Positions 1 through 9,739 are shown, counted from the first letter of the stretch. The stretch is 61,336 bases of DNA from an uncultured Oleiphilus sp. (GCA_913020495.1 CAJWBJ010000008.1:1-61336), one strand, 5' to 3'. Notes: generated by a model from the sequence alone, not told the origin. Translations and numbers: made by a program.

Positions 1-939
1 AAATTTGATCGTGAGCGTAATCGTGTATCACTTGGTCTTAAGCAATTGGGTGAAGATCCATGGGTTCAGATCAAAGAGCGTTATCCTGAGAATACACGCG
101 TTACAGCACGTGTAACCAACTTAACTGATTACGGCTGTTTTGCTGAAATCGAAGAGGGTGTTGAAGGTCTTGTTCACGTTTCAGAAATGGATTGGACAAA
201 CAAGAACATTCACCCATCTAAGGTTGTTCAGTTAGGTGACGAAGTTGAAGTAATGGTTTTGGATATTGACGAAGATCGTCGTCGTATCTCATTGGGTATT
301 AAGCAGTGTCATGCTAACCCATGGGAAGAGTTCTCAAGCAAGTTCAACAAAGAAGACAAAGTTAGCGGTAAGATCAAGTCAATCACTGACTTCGGTATCT
401 TTATCGGCCTAGATGGCGGTATTGATGGTTTGGTTCACTTATCTGATATTTCTTGGCACGATACTGGTGAAGAAGCTGTGCGTAAGTACAAGAAGGGTGA
501 TGAAATTGATACCACTATCCTTTCTGTTGATCCAGAGCGTGAGCGTATTTCTTTAGGTATTAAGCAATTGGAAAGTGATCCGTTTGCTGAATACGTACAA
601 GTTAACGATAAAGGCACTATCATCACTGGTACTGTTAAAGAAGTTGATGCGAAAGCGGCAGTTATTGAACTGAATGCTGATGTTGAAGCAACTTTAAAAG
701 CTTCAGAAATGAGCCAGGATCGTATTGAAGATCTTACTACTCAATTAAAGGTTGGTGATGAAGTTGAAGCTAAAATCATCAATGTTGATCGTAAGAATCG
801 CGTAATCAATTTATCTGTTAAGTCTAAAGATATTGATGATACTAAAGAAGCTATGAAAGAAGTTCGTGAGAAGCAGGTTGAGTCAGCTGGCCCAACTACA
901 ATCGGCGACCTGATCAAAGCGCAAATGGAAAATAAATAG
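1..939 (+). CDS. rpsA: 30S ribosomal protein S1, 3' part (partial at window start)
   Basis: The reading frame is open from base 1 and gives the last 312 residues of ribosomal protein S1, which binds mRNA upstream of the start codon and brings it to the 30S subunit. Three S1 (OB-fold) repeats are visible, at about residues 27-100, 113-188 and 200-275, with a tail of a further repeat at the very start. Repeats end in the typical RRISLGIKQ or [10 protein letters not shown] block. E. coli S1 is about 557 residues, so roughly 245 are missing upstream. A strong terminator follows, and ihfB comes next, the usual gammaproteobacterial order. Base 46 (TTG) is an internal codon and not a start. Confidence 0.97.
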   Translation, partial: KFDRERNRVSLGLKQLGEDPWVQIKERYPENTRVTARVTNLTDYGCFAEIEEGVEGLVHVSEMDWTNKNIHPSKVVQLGDEVEVMVLDIDEDRRRISLGIKQCHANPWEEFSSKFNKEDKVSGKIKSITDFGIFIGLDGGIDGLVHLSDISWHDTGEEAVRKYKKGDEIDTTILSVDPERERISLGIKQLESDPFAEYVQVNDKGTIITGTVKEVDAKAAVIELNADVEATLKASEMSQDRIEDLTTQLKVGDEVEAKIINVDRKNRVINLSVKSKDIDDTKEAMKEVREKQVESAGPTTIGDLIKAQMENK

Positions 940-981
940 TACTTTTAGAGGCTGATTCCTCTAACTATTTGTAAAGTAATC

Positions 982-1010
982 AAAAAAACGGGCTTCATGC
1001 CCGTTTTTTT
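982..1010 (+). terminator. Rho-independent terminator of rpsA
   Basis: An A-run and ACGGGC at 982-993 pair with GCCCGT and a T-run at 999-1010 around the loop TTCAT. The stem is 12 bp including the A/T part and is followed by more T-rich sequence. It lies 43 bases after the rpsA stop. Confidence 0.93.
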
Positions 1011-1037
1011 TGTCTTTTTTTTATCTTTGGCTATACT
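1010..1037 (+). promoter_or_regulatory. Possible sigma70 promoter of ihfB
   Basis: TTGTCT (1010-1015) and TATACT (1032-1037) are separated by 16 bases, 33 bases before the ihfB start. The -35 box overlaps the T-run of the rpsA terminator. This is a match by eye only. Confidence 0.4.
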
Positions 1038-1069
1038 GAAAAAAACATTAAGATTTGTAGGAACAGTCA

Positions 1070-1366
1070 ATGACAAAATCTGAACTAGTTGAGATTATTG
1101 CCGCTAAGCAAGCACAGCTTTCAGTAAAAGATGTAGAGTTAGCCGTAAAAACAATTATTGATCTAATGTCTGATACCTTGTCTTCGGGGCAAAGGATTGA
1201 AATTCGTGGCTTTGGGAGTTTTTCACTGCATTATCGTGCACCCAGAGTAGGGCGAAACCCTAAAACGGGAGACTCAGTGACCCTAGAAGCGAAACATGTA
1301 CCACACTTTAAGCCAGGAAAAGAGTTGAGAGACTGTGTAAATGAAAGCCTTAAGCAGGGCTATTAA
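1070..1366 (+). CDS. ihfB: Integration host factor subunit beta
   Basis: This 98-residue protein is the beta subunit of IHF, a nucleoid protein that bends DNA sharply at specific sites and acts in replication, recombination and transcription. It spans the full length of the HU/IHF family. Visible family marks are the RGFGSFS strand near residues 46-52, the GRNPKTG arm that inserts into the minor groove near residues 64-70, and FKPGKELR near the end. The ATG has a good ribosome site (TAGGA at 1058-1062). Its place just after rpsA is conserved in gammaproteobacteria and supports beta rather than alpha or HU. Confidence 0.96.
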   Translation: MTKSELVEIIAAKQAQLSVKDVELAVKTIIDLMSDTLSSGQRIEIRGFGSFSLHYRAPRVGRNPKTGDSVTLEAKHVPHFKPGKELRDCVNESLKQGY

Positions 1367-1467
1367 TACTCTGGTGTTGATTTCCTCCCCCCTTCGATTC
1401 TAGCATGTTAATATAGCGCTTAAATTTATATACGATAATATATTTATCAGAGTAGGGCGTAAAAACG

Positions 1468-1764
1468 GTGCTTAAATTTGCTTTATATACTGTAATTATT
1501 CTTGTTGTTGCATTTCTGGGGGTAATTTTTGCCGCTCGTAATGAAACTGAAATTGCACTCGATTTCTTTTTGACTCAACCGATCTCTATGCGGATTGGTT
1601 TTTGGGTGTTGCTGAGCTTTATCGCTGGTTGCTTGGTTGCTTGGTTGCTTGTGCTACCTAGTTATATGGCTTTAAAATTAATCAATAAAAACCAAAGTCG
1701 TAAAATAAAAAAACAGCAGGGTGAACTCTTGTTGCTTAAAGGTGAGTCAGCTAAAGGTAATTAA
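1468..1764 (+). CDS. lapA: LapA domain protein (lipopolysaccharide assembly protein A)
   Basis: A 98-residue inner-membrane protein starting at GTG. Two hydrophobic helices are visible (about residues 3-22 and 43-66), followed by a basic, lysine-rich cytoplasmic tail. This is the layout of LapA (YciS, DUF1049), which works with LapB in control of lipopolysaccharide synthesis. Its stop codon directly abuts the ATG of lapB, so the two are almost surely cotranscribed. Identity rests mainly on size, topology and gene order. Confidence 0.88.
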   Translation: MLKFALYTVIILVVAFLGVIFAARNETEIALDFFLTQPISMRIGFWVLLSFIAGCLVAWLLVLPSYMALKLINKNQSRKIKKQQGELLLLKGESAKGN

Positions 1765-2982
1765 ATGGAAATAGAGTTGCTTTGGGTCTTCTTATTTCTT
1801 GCGTTGTCTATTGGGTGGTTGTTAGGGTTTTATACTAAGCCAAGTAACAAAATTGATGAGGAGTCTTATCAAGCGCCCCAAGAAATAAAGCATCGGTTAC
1901 AGTTACTGTTTGATTCATACAGTGATGAATCAATTGATCGGTTTGTCCATTCTTTAGAAGTTACTCCTGAAACCTTGGGTACACACATTTCCATAGGTAA
2001 GCACTTTAGATCTCAGGGTGAAGTAGAAAAAGCAATTCTTATACATCAAAACCTTATGGCTCATCCTGAGCTGCCTGATTTAGCGTCTGAGTCTATTATT
2101 TATGAGCTTGCCAAAGATTATAAAAAAGCAGGTTTACTTGATCGGGCGGAGTCGCTATTAAGACAGCTTACTACTTCCAAACTATTTGGTTTTAAAAGTT
2201 TAATTTTATTGTTAGATGTTTATGAGCATGAAAAAGACTGGGAAAATGCAGTATCAAAAGGTTTAGAGCTTGAGCTTAAGAAGCACCCAGATGTCGCCTT
2301 AAGGGTGGCGCAATATTATTGTGAAATCGCAGAAGACAAGCAGTATAAAGGCCAGTTTTTAGAAATTAGACGTTGTTTTAAGCAAGCGCTAAATATACAT
2401 AAAGAATGTATTCGTGCTTTGATTGGTTTGGCTCGTTTAGATATTGAGCATAAGGAATTCGCTTTTGCTTTAAATAGCCTAAAGCAAGTTGCCGTTCTAT
2501 CGCCTGAAAATATCACTTTAACACTGCCTATGTTGCTCGAATGTACTGTTGCGACAAACTCCTTTGAGCGTCAGCAGGCCTATTTGGAGAAAATGTATAA
2601 AGATACAGGGCAAGTACCTATTATGCTGGCGATTGTTGAGTCGTTATTAACACAAGGTGAAACAACAAGAGCATATCAATATTTAGAAGGGCAGATACAC
2701 TTGAATCCGAGTTTATCTGCCCTTGATATGATGTTTAAAAAGTGTGGTTGCGATGATTTAAATTCTGAACAGGTTGATCAGGCACTTAACCCGTCTGAAA
2801 AGAACTTGTGTGAGAATATGCTCGGTGTGGTGTCTAAAGTTATTGATGATGTGGTGGCAGATAAACCATCATATCGTTGCAATCAATGCGGTTTTTCGGG
2901 AGGGCAGCATCACTGGATGTGCCCGAGCTGTAAAGGCTGGCAAACAACACAGCCGTTAGTAGAATATGACAATACATTATAA
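1765..2982 (+). CDS. lapB: LapB (YciM), TPR protein regulating LpxC turnover
   Basis: This 405-residue protein matches LapB, the membrane-anchored TPR protein that promotes FtsH-dependent degradation of LpxC and so balances lipopolysaccharide with phospholipid synthesis. The N-terminus is one membrane anchor (about residues 1-21). The middle is all-helical with TPR-like repeats. The C-terminus carries a rubredoxin-type metal site with Cys372, Cys375, Cys386 and Cys389 (two CxxC pairs). Length is close to the E. coli protein (389). It starts immediately after lapA and is followed by pyrF, the common order in this class. Confidence 0.95.
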   Translation: MEIELLWVFLFLALSIGWLLGFYTKPSNKIDEESYQAPQEIKHRLQLLFDSYSDESIDRFVHSLEVTPETLGTHISIGKHFRSQGEVEKAILIHQNLMAHPELPDLASESIIYELAKDYKKAGLLDRAESLLRQLTTSKLFGFKSLILLLDVYEHEKDWENAVSKGLELELKKHPDVALRVAQYYCEIAEDKQYKGQFLEIRRCFKQALNIHKECIRALIGLARLDIEHKEFAFALNSLKQVAVLSPENITLTLPMLLECTVATNSFERQQAYLEKMYKDTGQVPIMLAIVESLLTQGETTRAYQYLEGQIHLNPSLSALDMMFKKCGCDDLNSEQVDQALNPSEKNLCENMLGVVSKVIDDVVADKPSYRCNQCGFSGGQHHWMCPSCKGWQTTQPLVEYDNTL

Positions 2983-3028
2983 AATTTCTGTTATTCAGAA
3001 AAAATTAACCGTAAATTATAGGTAAATC

Positions 3029-3739
3029 ATGACAGGCACTACGTCAATACAAAAGTCTCCCATTATTGTAGCTTTAGACTACCCAACTTCAGAAGCAGCT
3101 CTTAAAATGGCATCAAACTTAGACCCTGATCAATGTCGCGTAAAAGTTGGTAAAGAGCTTTTTACGCGCAGTGGGCCTCAAATACTGGAGAGTTTACATA
3201 CGCTTGGTTTTGATGTGTTTCTAGATTTAAAATTTCATGATATTCCAAATACCACTGCCAATGCAGTCTCTGTTGCAGCAGACTTAGGGGTATGGATGGT
3301 CAATGTTCATGCATCCGGTGGGCGTCGAATGATGGAGGCATGTGTAGAGAAGTTAAGTGCTTTTAAAGAGAAGCCTTTGCTTATTGGGGTAACTGTTTTG
3401 ACAAGTATGCAAAATGAGGATTTGGCTGAGATTGGTTTAAGCGTGTCAGCGTTAGAGCAGGTTAATCGTTTAGCGTTACTGAGTCATAATTGTGGTTTGG
3501 ATGGGGTTGTATGTTCTTCGCATGAAGTGGCAGCACTGAAGGCCAAGTTTGGTAATAAGTTTAATTTGGTTACTCCGGGGATTCGTCCGGAGTTTTCGGT
3601 GAAAGGTGATCAAAGAAGAGTGATGACGCCTAAAGAGGCGGTCACAGCGGGTTCTGATTATTTGGTTATCGGAAGGCCTATTACTCAGGCTCAAGAGCCT
3701 CTTAAAGCACTTGAGTTGATTGTTCAGGAGCTATCTTAA
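3029..3739 (+). CDS. pyrF: Orotidine 5'-phosphate decarboxylase
   Basis: PyrF converts OMP to UMP, the last step of de novo pyrimidine synthesis. The 236 residues fit the bacterial family. The catalytic block [10 protein letters not shown] is present with Asp66, Lys68 and Asp71. Asp17 in IVALDYP and the phosphate-binding VTPGIRP and VIGRPIT segments near the C-terminus are also visible. It follows lapB after 46 bases, so it probably belongs to the same transcription unit. Confidence 0.97.
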   Translation: MTGTTSIQKSPIIVALDYPTSEAALKMASNLDPDQCRVKVGKELFTRSGPQILESLHTLGFDVFLDLKFHDIPNTTANAVSVAADLGVWMVNVHASGGRRMMEACVEKLSAFKEKPLLIGVTVLTSMQNEDLAEIGLSVSALEQVNRLALLSHNCGLDGVVCSSHEVAALKAKFGNKFNLVTPGIRPEFSVKGDQRRVMTPKEAVTAGSDYLVIGRPITQAQEPLKALELIVQELS

Positions 3740-3894
3740 GGTTTCTTTAGTGCATTCTAGAAAACTTTTTGTAAATTAGGGTAATAAGTCACGCTAAAAA
3801 TGAAAATGAACTGTTATAAATGGGTTTATAGCAAAGAGTTTAGGTTAAGACTCTGTGTATTTTCAGGTTAGTAACTAGAGGGAGCGCGTTTAAA

Positions 3895-4746
3895 ATGAAA
3901 AAAGTATCCGGAGAGCTGCTTTATAATCGTTTTAACATTCCTTACCGGGTTTATGGTGATGCCAGCAAAGTAATTGTCTGTTTAAGTGGTGCCAAGCAAA
4001 CAATGTCAGCCTGGCGCTCCTTTGTTTCTCACTTCCATAAAGAGTTTCGTGTTGTTGTTTTTGATATGCCAGGGCAAGGGCGGTCGCAAATTCTATCAGG
4101 GGCTGCTGGCGTAACGTTAGATGAGCAGGTCGAGGTAGTGAATCAACTCGTTAAGGAAACGATGAGCGAAGCCGTTGATGAAAAATTTATTTTTGGTGGC
4201 TCATGGGGGTCTATAGTCGCTGCAGCCTATGCTGAAAAATACCCAGATGTATTTGATAAAGTGATTTTGGCTAGCTTTGGCACCAAACCAAATGTGGTAT
4301 TAAATTCTATAATTGACCAAGTGCAAGAGATGATCTCGGAAGGTTGTGCAAAAAATATTGCCCCAATGATGATTGAGAAGTTTGGTCAATACATTCCCGA
4401 GATACTAAAGCGTCAAATTATTAGTCAGTTCGATAATATGAGTGAAGCACAATTTCAGTCTTTTTATGAACACAGTGTTTTTGTTACCCAAATGGGAGAC
4501 CTCAAAGATCTTGTTGATTTGAGTAAAATCTGCGTACCGACTCTTGTTGTGATGGGGCAATACGATACCATTATGGATCTTTTCGATACTAAAAAGTCGA
4601 CACAGATTATACCTAAAGGAGAGTTTCTGTTGGTTAAAGGTGTGGGTCATTTTTTACATTGGGAAAAAGAGTTTATTTTATCTATCTATGAGTCTTTCTT
4701 TCAGCAAGAAGAGTGCGGTATTGCGAGTTTAGAGGCGATTATCTAA
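3895..4746 (+). CDS. RhlA/PhaG-like alpha/beta hydrolase (3-hydroxyacyl transferase family)
   Basis: A 283-residue alpha/beta hydrolase. The nucleophile is probably Ser103 in the GGSWGS elbow, with Asp224 (GQYDTIMD) and His252 (GVGHFLHWE) completing the triad. The segment after the elbow (FGQYIPEILKRQ) and the spacing of the triad resemble RhlA and PhaG. These use (R)-3-hydroxyacyl groups from fatty acid synthesis to make rhamnolipid precursors or feed polyhydroxyalkanoate. RhlA's SWGG elbow is similar but not identical. No rhamnosyltransferase or PHA synthase lies nearby, so the product is unknown. It has its own ribosome site (AGAGGGAG at 3877-3884) and a 155-base upstream gap, so it may be a single-gene unit. 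A generic esterase is the main alternative. Confidence 0.7.
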   Translation: MKKVSGELLYNRFNIPYRVYGDASKVIVCLSGAKQTMSAWRSFVSHFHKEFRVVVFDMPGQGRSQILSGAAGVTLDEQVEVVNQLVKETMSEAVDEKFIFGGSWGSIVAAAYAEKYPDVFDKVILASFGTKPNVVLNSIIDQVQEMISEGCAKNIAPMMIEKFGQYIPEILKRQIISQFDNMSEAQFQSFYEHSVFVTQMGDLKDLVDLSKICVPTLVVMGQYDTIMDLFDTKKSTQIIPKGEFLLVKGVGHFLHWEKEFILSIYESFFQQEECGIASLEAII

Positions 4747-4804
4747 TTTTGTTCGCTGTTGATTAAGAACTTACGCTCACAAATTATGCGCTAAAATGAC
4801 TTAA

Positions 4805-5377
4805 TTAATGATGAAGTTTTTCTAAGATATCTTTGGCTGCCGATATTTCAGCAAAATATTGGTTGCAACCCCCTTTATCAGGGTGGTGCTGTTGAGCCAA
4901 TTTTCGGTATTGTTTTTTGACACTATGGTAGTCAGCATCAGAAGGAAGTTCTAAAGTTATTAAGGCTTTTTGTCTATCATCTTGAGCTAGATACTTTTCC
5001 CAAAATGAATTTAATAATCCGTTCACCTCTTCTTCGCTAGTTTTGAAATAATGGTTAATGTCTAAATAATATGTTTTGAGTGGGTCGTGTTGCGCAAGGC
5101 CATCTTTGTTTGATATATAGCTTAAACGTTCTATTTTGATCGCTTCAATTTTTAAACAATATCTCCTCTCCTCAAAATATCTATTTTGTAGCTGATATAA
5201 AGCATGCATGATAAGAAAGTGGGCATTAAACAAGTCTTTACTTTGTTTAATGTTTAGTTGATCAAACGGGGGAACAGTAGTATCTGTCAAATTCTTTAGA
5301 AGCTCATGCTCAGTGCATGGGTTGTTTTGGTCAAGAAAAGTCATGATTGACGTTATGATTTTTTCTAATGCATCCAT
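4805..5377 (-). CDS. DnaJ-related protein with a C-terminal J domain
   Basis: This 190-residue protein has a J domain only at the extreme C-terminus (about residues 143-190) with the HPD tripeptide at 165-167 that stimulates the ATPase of a partner Hsp70. The first 140 residues are helical and of no family I recognise; similar DnaJ-related proteins with the J domain at the end are common in gammaproteobacteria. There is no glycine-rich or zinc-finger region, so it is a type III J protein whose N-terminus would choose the client. It is divergent from ttcA. Two unusual Hsp70 homologues lie about 50 kb away, but no link is shown. Confidence 0.8.
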   Translation of the reverse strand: MDALEKIITSIMTFLDQNNPCTEHELLKNLTDTTVPPFDQLNIKQSKDLFNAHFLIMHALYQLQNRYFEERRYCLKIEAIKIERLSYISNKDGLAQHDPLKTYYLDINHYFKTSEEEVNGLLNSFWEKYLAQDDRQKALITLELPSDADYHSVKKQYRKLAQQHHPDKGGCNQYFAEISAAKDILEKLHH

Positions 5378-5436
5378 TGTGACTGTTTTCTTTTTTAGGC
5401 TTGGCCCTTAGATTATCGTCTTAAGAACAAATTCGC

Positions 5437-5442
5437 TATAAT
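5437..5442 (+). promoter_or_regulatory. Possible -10 box upstream of ttcA
   Basis: A perfect TATAAT lies 41 bases before the ttcA ATG in the 106-base divergent gap. No convincing -35 box is seen at 16-18 bases upstream. Confidence 0.35.
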
Positions 5443-5483
5443 AGATCTCAATTTTTTGCCGTATTTCCGTATTAGAGGTTGTT

Positions 5484-6389
5484 ATGCAAGCTTGGGCTGG
5501 CGCAGATAAGTACGAATTCAATAAATTACAGAAAAAGCTTCGTGGTGGTGCTGGACGTGCTATTGCTGATTTTAATATGATTGAGGATGGCGACCGTATC
5601 ATGGTGTGTCTGTCTGGTGGTAAAGATAGCTTTACCATGTTGCATATACTGATGAGTCTACAAAAGAGTGCCCCGATTAATTTTGAATTGGTTGCCGTTA
5701 ATCTTGACCAAAAACAGCCTGGTTTTCCTGCTCATATTTTACCTGAATATTTAGAAAGTCTTGGTATTGAATATTACATTGTTGATCGTGATACTTATTC
5801 TATCGTGAAATCTAAAATACCTGAGGGTAAGACTACGTGTGGTTTATGTTCTCGTCTTCGGCGTGGAACACTTTATGCCTTTGCTGAAGATATTAAAGCC
5901 AATAAAATTGCATTAGGTCATCACAAAGACGATATAGTTCAGACGATGTTTTTAAACATGTTTTATGGTTCTCGTTTATCTGCTATGCCGCCTAAATTAC
6001 TCTCGGATGATAAGCGAAATGTAGTGATACGGCCTTTGGCTTATTGTCGTGAACGGGATATCGAGATGTTTTCAGAGTTAATGGCGTATCCGGTTATACC
6101 GTGTAATTTATGTGGTTCTCAAGATAACCTTCAAAGGCAGAATATCAAGAAGATGCTTCTGGACTGGGAGAAAGAGCACCCTTCTCGCATTGAGTCAATT
6201 TTTACTTCATTGCAAAATGTTGCGCCTTCTCAGCTAGCCGATACGCAATTATTTGATTTCGAAACTCTGGAAATTGATCGAAGTGGTGAGCGAAAACCAT
6301 ATGAGTTTGAGTTAAACCAAACAATTTCTTCTTCTCGACCAAAAGGTGATGATGGTATTGTGCAAATATTAGAAATTATACCCGGTTAG
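5484..6389 (+). CDS. ttcA: tRNA 2-thiocytidine biosynthesis protein TtcA
   Basis: TtcA adds sulfur to cytidine 32 of certain tRNAs, using ATP and an iron-sulfur cluster. The 301-residue protein shows the PP-loop SGGKDS at 44-49, CxxC at Cys119 and Cys122 (CGLC), and a further CNLC at 207-210. The N-terminal [14 protein letters not shown] block is typical of TtcA. It is convergent with the TauE-like gene, with only 4 bases between stops. Neighbouring Fnr is common in related genomes. Confidence 0.96.
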   Translation: MQAWAGADKYEFNKLQKKLRGGAGRAIADFNMIEDGDRIMVCLSGGKDSFTMLHILMSLQKSAPINFELVAVNLDQKQPGFPAHILPEYLESLGIEYYIVDRDTYSIVKSKIPEGKTTCGLCSRLRRGTLYAFAEDIKANKIALGHHKDDIVQTMFLNMFYGSRLSAMPPKLLSDDKRNVVIRPLAYCRERDIEMFSELMAYPVIPCNLCGSQDNLQRQNIKKMLLDWEKEHPSRIESIFTSLQNVAPSQLADTQLFDFETLEIDRSGERKPYEFELNQTISSSRPKGDDGIVQILEIIPG

Positions 6390-6393
6390 CTTA

Positions 6394-7095
6394 TTAACTT
6401 GCGCTATGCAGTAACTTCTGAAATGCCAATTGGACAATTGGCATTGACCAAACGCCAAAGAAAATCATCATTAAACCAGCGCTGGACCGGAACCAGTTTT
6501 GCTTAATGAACTTATTAAGTGATTGAGCAAAATAGCCGCTGCTCAACATCGCTGGTAGTGTTCCTAAACCAAAAAATAACATGATGAGAATTGAGCCGCT
6601 AATGCTGGCCTCAAGACTAGCCCAAATGAGTGCGGAATAGACCAAGCCACAAGGTAACCAGCCCCAAACCATACCAATACCGATAGCATCGCGAATCGAT
6701 TTAACTGGCATAAAGCGCTTACCTAAGGGCTGAATGAATGGCCATAACTTACTGCCAAGTTTCTCAGTAAACGCCATACCGTTAAACCACTGAGCTAAAT
6801 AAAGGCCCATCATGATGAGCATCATACTGGCCAAATAACGAAGCAGGGTAAACGCAGCAAGTTGTTGACTTAACCAGAACCCCGCTAAGCCAACAATCAA
6901 GCCTGCAATGCAGTAACTAAAAATTCTCCCAGCGTTATAGGCCAGCAATAATGAAGGCAGTGGTCTGGTCCTTGTTTGTTGTGTATTTAAGCCTAAAGCG
7001 CTTGCTAGGCCTCCACACATACCCAGACAGTGTGTTGAGCCTAGAAAGCCAAGTGTAAATGCCGAAAGTAAAATTGCAGGGTCGTTAAGAATCAT
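6394..7095 (-). CDS. TauE/SafE or UreH-like membrane protein at the end of the cco cluster
   Basis: A 233-residue protein with about six hydrophobic helices and the signature GSTHCLGMCGG near the N-terminus (Cys23, Cys27), which is typical of the UreH_2 / sulfite exporter TauE-SafE group found after ccoS in many proteobacteria. Because of this position it is suspected to help copper or heme handling for cbb3 oxidase assembly, but that is inference. Its start overlaps the ccoS stop by 4 bases, showing translational coupling. Confidence 0.85.
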   Translation of the reverse strand: MILNDPAILLSAFTLGFLGSTHCLGMCGGLASALGLNTQQTRTRPLPSLLLAYNAGRIFSYCIAGLIVGLAGFWLSQQLAAFTLLRYLASMMLIMMGLYLAQWFNGMAFTEKLGSKLWPFIQPLGKRFMPVKSIRDAIGIGMVWGWLPCGLVYSALIWASLEASISGSILIMLFFGLGTLPAMLSSGYFAQSLNKFIKQNWFRSSAGLMMIFFGVWSMPIVQLAFQKLLHSAS

Positions 7096-7307
7096 TTTTG
7101 GGTATGAGTCGGGTCTTTCGATCTGTTGTTTTCTTTTGGTTTATCGTCCCTACCCGGAATCATATCCTGATCATCATCAAACAGGATGCTATGAGCAGGA
7201 CCTTCCAAGTCGTCATATTGACCATTTTTAACTGCCCAGCCAAAAACCCAAATAGCAAGTGCAACTAAGATGATAGATACGGGTATTAATATAAAAAGTA
7301 TTTCCAT
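7092..7307 (-). CDS. ccoS: cbb3 oxidase maturation protein CcoS
   Basis: This 71-residue protein has one N-terminal membrane helix followed by the family block WAVKNGQYDDLEGPA, then an acidic and polar tail. CcoS is needed for insertion of the cofactors of cbb3 oxidase. It lies 10 bases after ccoI and overlaps the next gene by 4 bases. The tail after the conserved core is somewhat longer than in many CcoS proteins. Confidence 0.93.
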   Translation of the reverse strand: MEILFILIPVSIILVALAIWVFGWAVKNGQYDDLEGPAHSILFDDDQDMIPGRDDKPKENNRSKDPTHTQK

Positions 7308-7317
7308 AATATATTCT

Positions 7318-9732
7318 TCAGGACCTTAATCGTAATGAATTAAAAACGACTATGAGAGAGCTGAGTGACATGCCTAACGCTGCAAAATAGGGAGGAATCC
7401 AGCCCATTGCGGCCATAGGAAGCATTAGTAAGTTATAGCAAATCGCCCATGACATATTTTGTTTGATGATTTTACGTGTCCTGTAGGCACTTTGGAAGGC
7501 TATATTTAATACGCTCATGTGGCTATTCAGAAGTACTGCATCAGAATTTAATTTAGTAATGTCGCTTGCTCCACCCATCGCAATGGATAAACGTGCTCCT
7601 GCTAGTACTGGTAGGTCATTCAGCCCATCGCCTACCATTGTGACCTCTTTGTGTTCATTTTGAAGTGTGCGCACATAGGCGAGCTTTTGTTCGGGTGTTT
7701 GAGCCGCTTTATAGTGTTTGATGCCCAGCTGGTCAGCGGTGTATTTCACTGAGCTAAGATGGTCACCACTTAATATATGAACTTGAATCCCCATCGCTTG
7801 GAAAGCTTCAATGCTTGCTAAGCTTTCTTTACGCAGGGTATCACTTAGTATGAATTGACTTAAAAGTTTAAATTCATTGTCTAGAGTTTTCTCGCTTAGG
7901 TAAACGTGTATTCCCTGATGAGATTTAATGTCATGAGTGGGAGTGGTGTTGTTAAGTGCAAATTCTAAATTCCCTAAACGATATTTTTTATTTTGATAAG
8001 TGCCTTTTAATCCGCGGCCAAGTTCTGTTTCAACGTGTTCAGCATTTTGTATTAGGTAGGGCTTAAAAACGTGCGCTATTGGGTGTTGTGAATGTACTTC
8101 TAAAGCAGCCGTAATAGCTAAAACTTGTTCTTTACTGGCTCCGTTAAATGTAATGACATCATTGAGTTGGAACTTCCCCTCAGTGAGTGTTCCCGTTTTG
8201 TCGAAAATTATGTCACTGGTATTGTTCATGGCTTCTAAAGTATGGGCTTTAGCTATTAGAAAGCCTTGATTGCGTAAAAACGTATTGACAGTGGTCATTG
8301 CTGTCGGTGTTGCTAAAGACAGTGCGCAAGGGCAGGTGACGACAAGTATGGACAGTACAGTTGTAAAAACGATATCTGGGTTGATGAAATACCAGAAAAC
8401 ACCAACTATGATGGTGGATAAAAGAACAAAAGAGACAAAGTAATTGGCGACAATATCAGCTAGTTGAACTGTTTGCGGTTTTTCATTTTGTGCTTGGGCC
8501 AACATACGAATAATTGCGGCTACTCGGCAATGCTTCGGTGTTGCGGTCGTTGTGATTTTTACGGTATTTTCTACGTTAGCAGTACCGCCGCTAACAAGGC
8601 TTCCTTTTGATTTTTGAATGGGTAAAAACTCACCTGTTAATGCAGACTCATCAAAACGAGAGTTACCTTCAACTATAATTCCATCCGCCGGCGCTATTTG
8701 TCCTTGGTGTATTACAAGAACATCACCAATTTCAATTTTATGGGCGGGTTTGCTCTCTTCCCCGCTGTGGGTTTTAACTAACGCTGTTGCGGGTAGTAGT
8801 TGGTTGATATTAGCATCGCTGTTGAGGTGTTTGTGTCGCGCTTGCATTTCAATGAAACGACCAAGGAGTAGAAAAAAAGTAAACATGGCTACTGAATCGA
8901 AATACACATCAGCTTCAATGTTTGTGTTGCTGAATATCGTGATGTAAGTGCTTGCCGTGAACGCTGATAAAATTGCTATGGATACAGGAAAATCCATGGT
9001 TAAGTGACGTGTTTGAATATCCCTGAGGGCGGCCTTGAAAAATGGCAAAGCAGAAAATAACACCACTGGTGTGCACATGATCAGGCTAACCCATCGGAAT
9101 AGTGCGACAAAGTCTTCGTCGATACCGTTAAAGTTCCCTAAGTAAAGTGGAACAGAAAACATCATGCTCTGCATTGAAGCGACACCAGCGATTGCAATCC
9201 GAAAAATAGATGTTCGCTTTGCAGATTGTGCTTGTTTACGGGCTAAGTCTTCATGGTAGGGGTGAGCTTTGTAACCTAGTTTATGAATTGTGAGCAAAAT
9301 TGAGCTAAGTAAGCAGGTATCCTGTTGCCAGCTAATAATAGCCTTGTGTGTAGTGTGATTAATGCTAAAGTTTTGTACACCTGACATTTTGTTGACTTCT
9401 TTTTCAAGCAACCAAATGCATGCTGCACAAGTGATCCCGCCAATGCTTAAGTAAGCTTCAGAGGTGCCATTTTGTGTATTTACAAAATCCAGCTGTAGGG
9501 TTAAGTCATCATAAAGGTGTAATTCATCTTGTTGTGATGAGCTAAAAGTATCTGGTTTTTCTGAGGCTTTTGTGCGATGTTGATAAAAATTCTCAAGTCC
9601 ACCTGACACAATTGTTTCAGCTATAGCTAGGCAGCCGTAACAACAAAATTCTTGTTGTTCGCCGGAGATTTCGAGTTCTGCATGAAAACCGCGTGGAATG
9701 CTTTCTTCGCAGTGGTAGCACTTTTCGGGCAT
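7318..9732 (-). CDS. ccoI: Copper-translocating P-type ATPase CcoI
   Basis: This 804-residue P1B ATPase moves copper out of the cytoplasm to supply the CuB site of cbb3 oxidase. The N-terminus has a cysteine-rich metal domain (Cys5, Cys8, and CCYGC at 30-34) typical of the CcoI/FixI group, then a heavy-metal domain with GGITCAAC (Cys102, Cys105). The membrane copper site is CPC at 467-469, the phosphorylated Asp511 is in DKTGT, and TGE lies near residue 366. GDGLND is present near the C-terminus. Placement between ccoH and ccoS separates it from detoxifying CopA-type pumps. Confidence 0.95.
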   Translation of the reverse strand: MPEKCYHCEESIPRGFHAELEISGEQQEFCCYGCLAIAETIVSGGLENFYQHRTKASEKPDTFSSSQQDELHLYDDLTLQLDFVNTQNGTSEAYLSIGGITCAACIWLLEKEVNKMSGVQNFSINHTTHKAIISWQQDTCLLSSILLTIHKLGYKAHPYHEDLARKQAQSAKRTSIFRIAIAGVASMQSMMFSVPLYLGNFNGIDEDFVALFRWVSLIMCTPVVLFSALPFFKAALRDIQTRHLTMDFPVSIAILSAFTASTYITIFSNTNIEADVYFDSVAMFTFFLLLGRFIEMQARHKHLNSDANINQLLPATALVKTHSGEESKPAHKIEIGDVLVIHQGQIAPADGIIVEGNSRFDESALTGEFLPIQKSKGSLVSGGTANVENTVKITTTATPKHCRVAAIIRMLAQAQNEKPQTVQLADIVANYFVSFVLLSTIIVGVFWYFINPDIVFTTVLSILVVTCPCALSLATPTAMTTVNTFLRNQGFLIAKAHTLEAMNNTSDIIFDKTGTLTEGKFQLNDVITFNGASKEQVLAITAALEVHSQHPIAHVFKPYLIQNAEHVETELGRGLKGTYQNKKYRLGNLEFALNNTTPTHDIKSHQGIHVYLSEKTLDNEFKLLSQFILSDTLRKESLASIEAFQAMGIQVHILSGDHLSSVKYTADQLGIKHYKAAQTPEQKLAYVRTLQNEHKEVTMVGDGLNDLPVLAGARLSIAMGGASDITKLNSDAVLLNSHMSVLNIAFQSAYRTRKIIKQNMSWAICYNLLMLPMAAMGWIPPYFAALGMSLSSLIVVFNSLRLRS

Positions 9733-9739
9733 CAGATAG

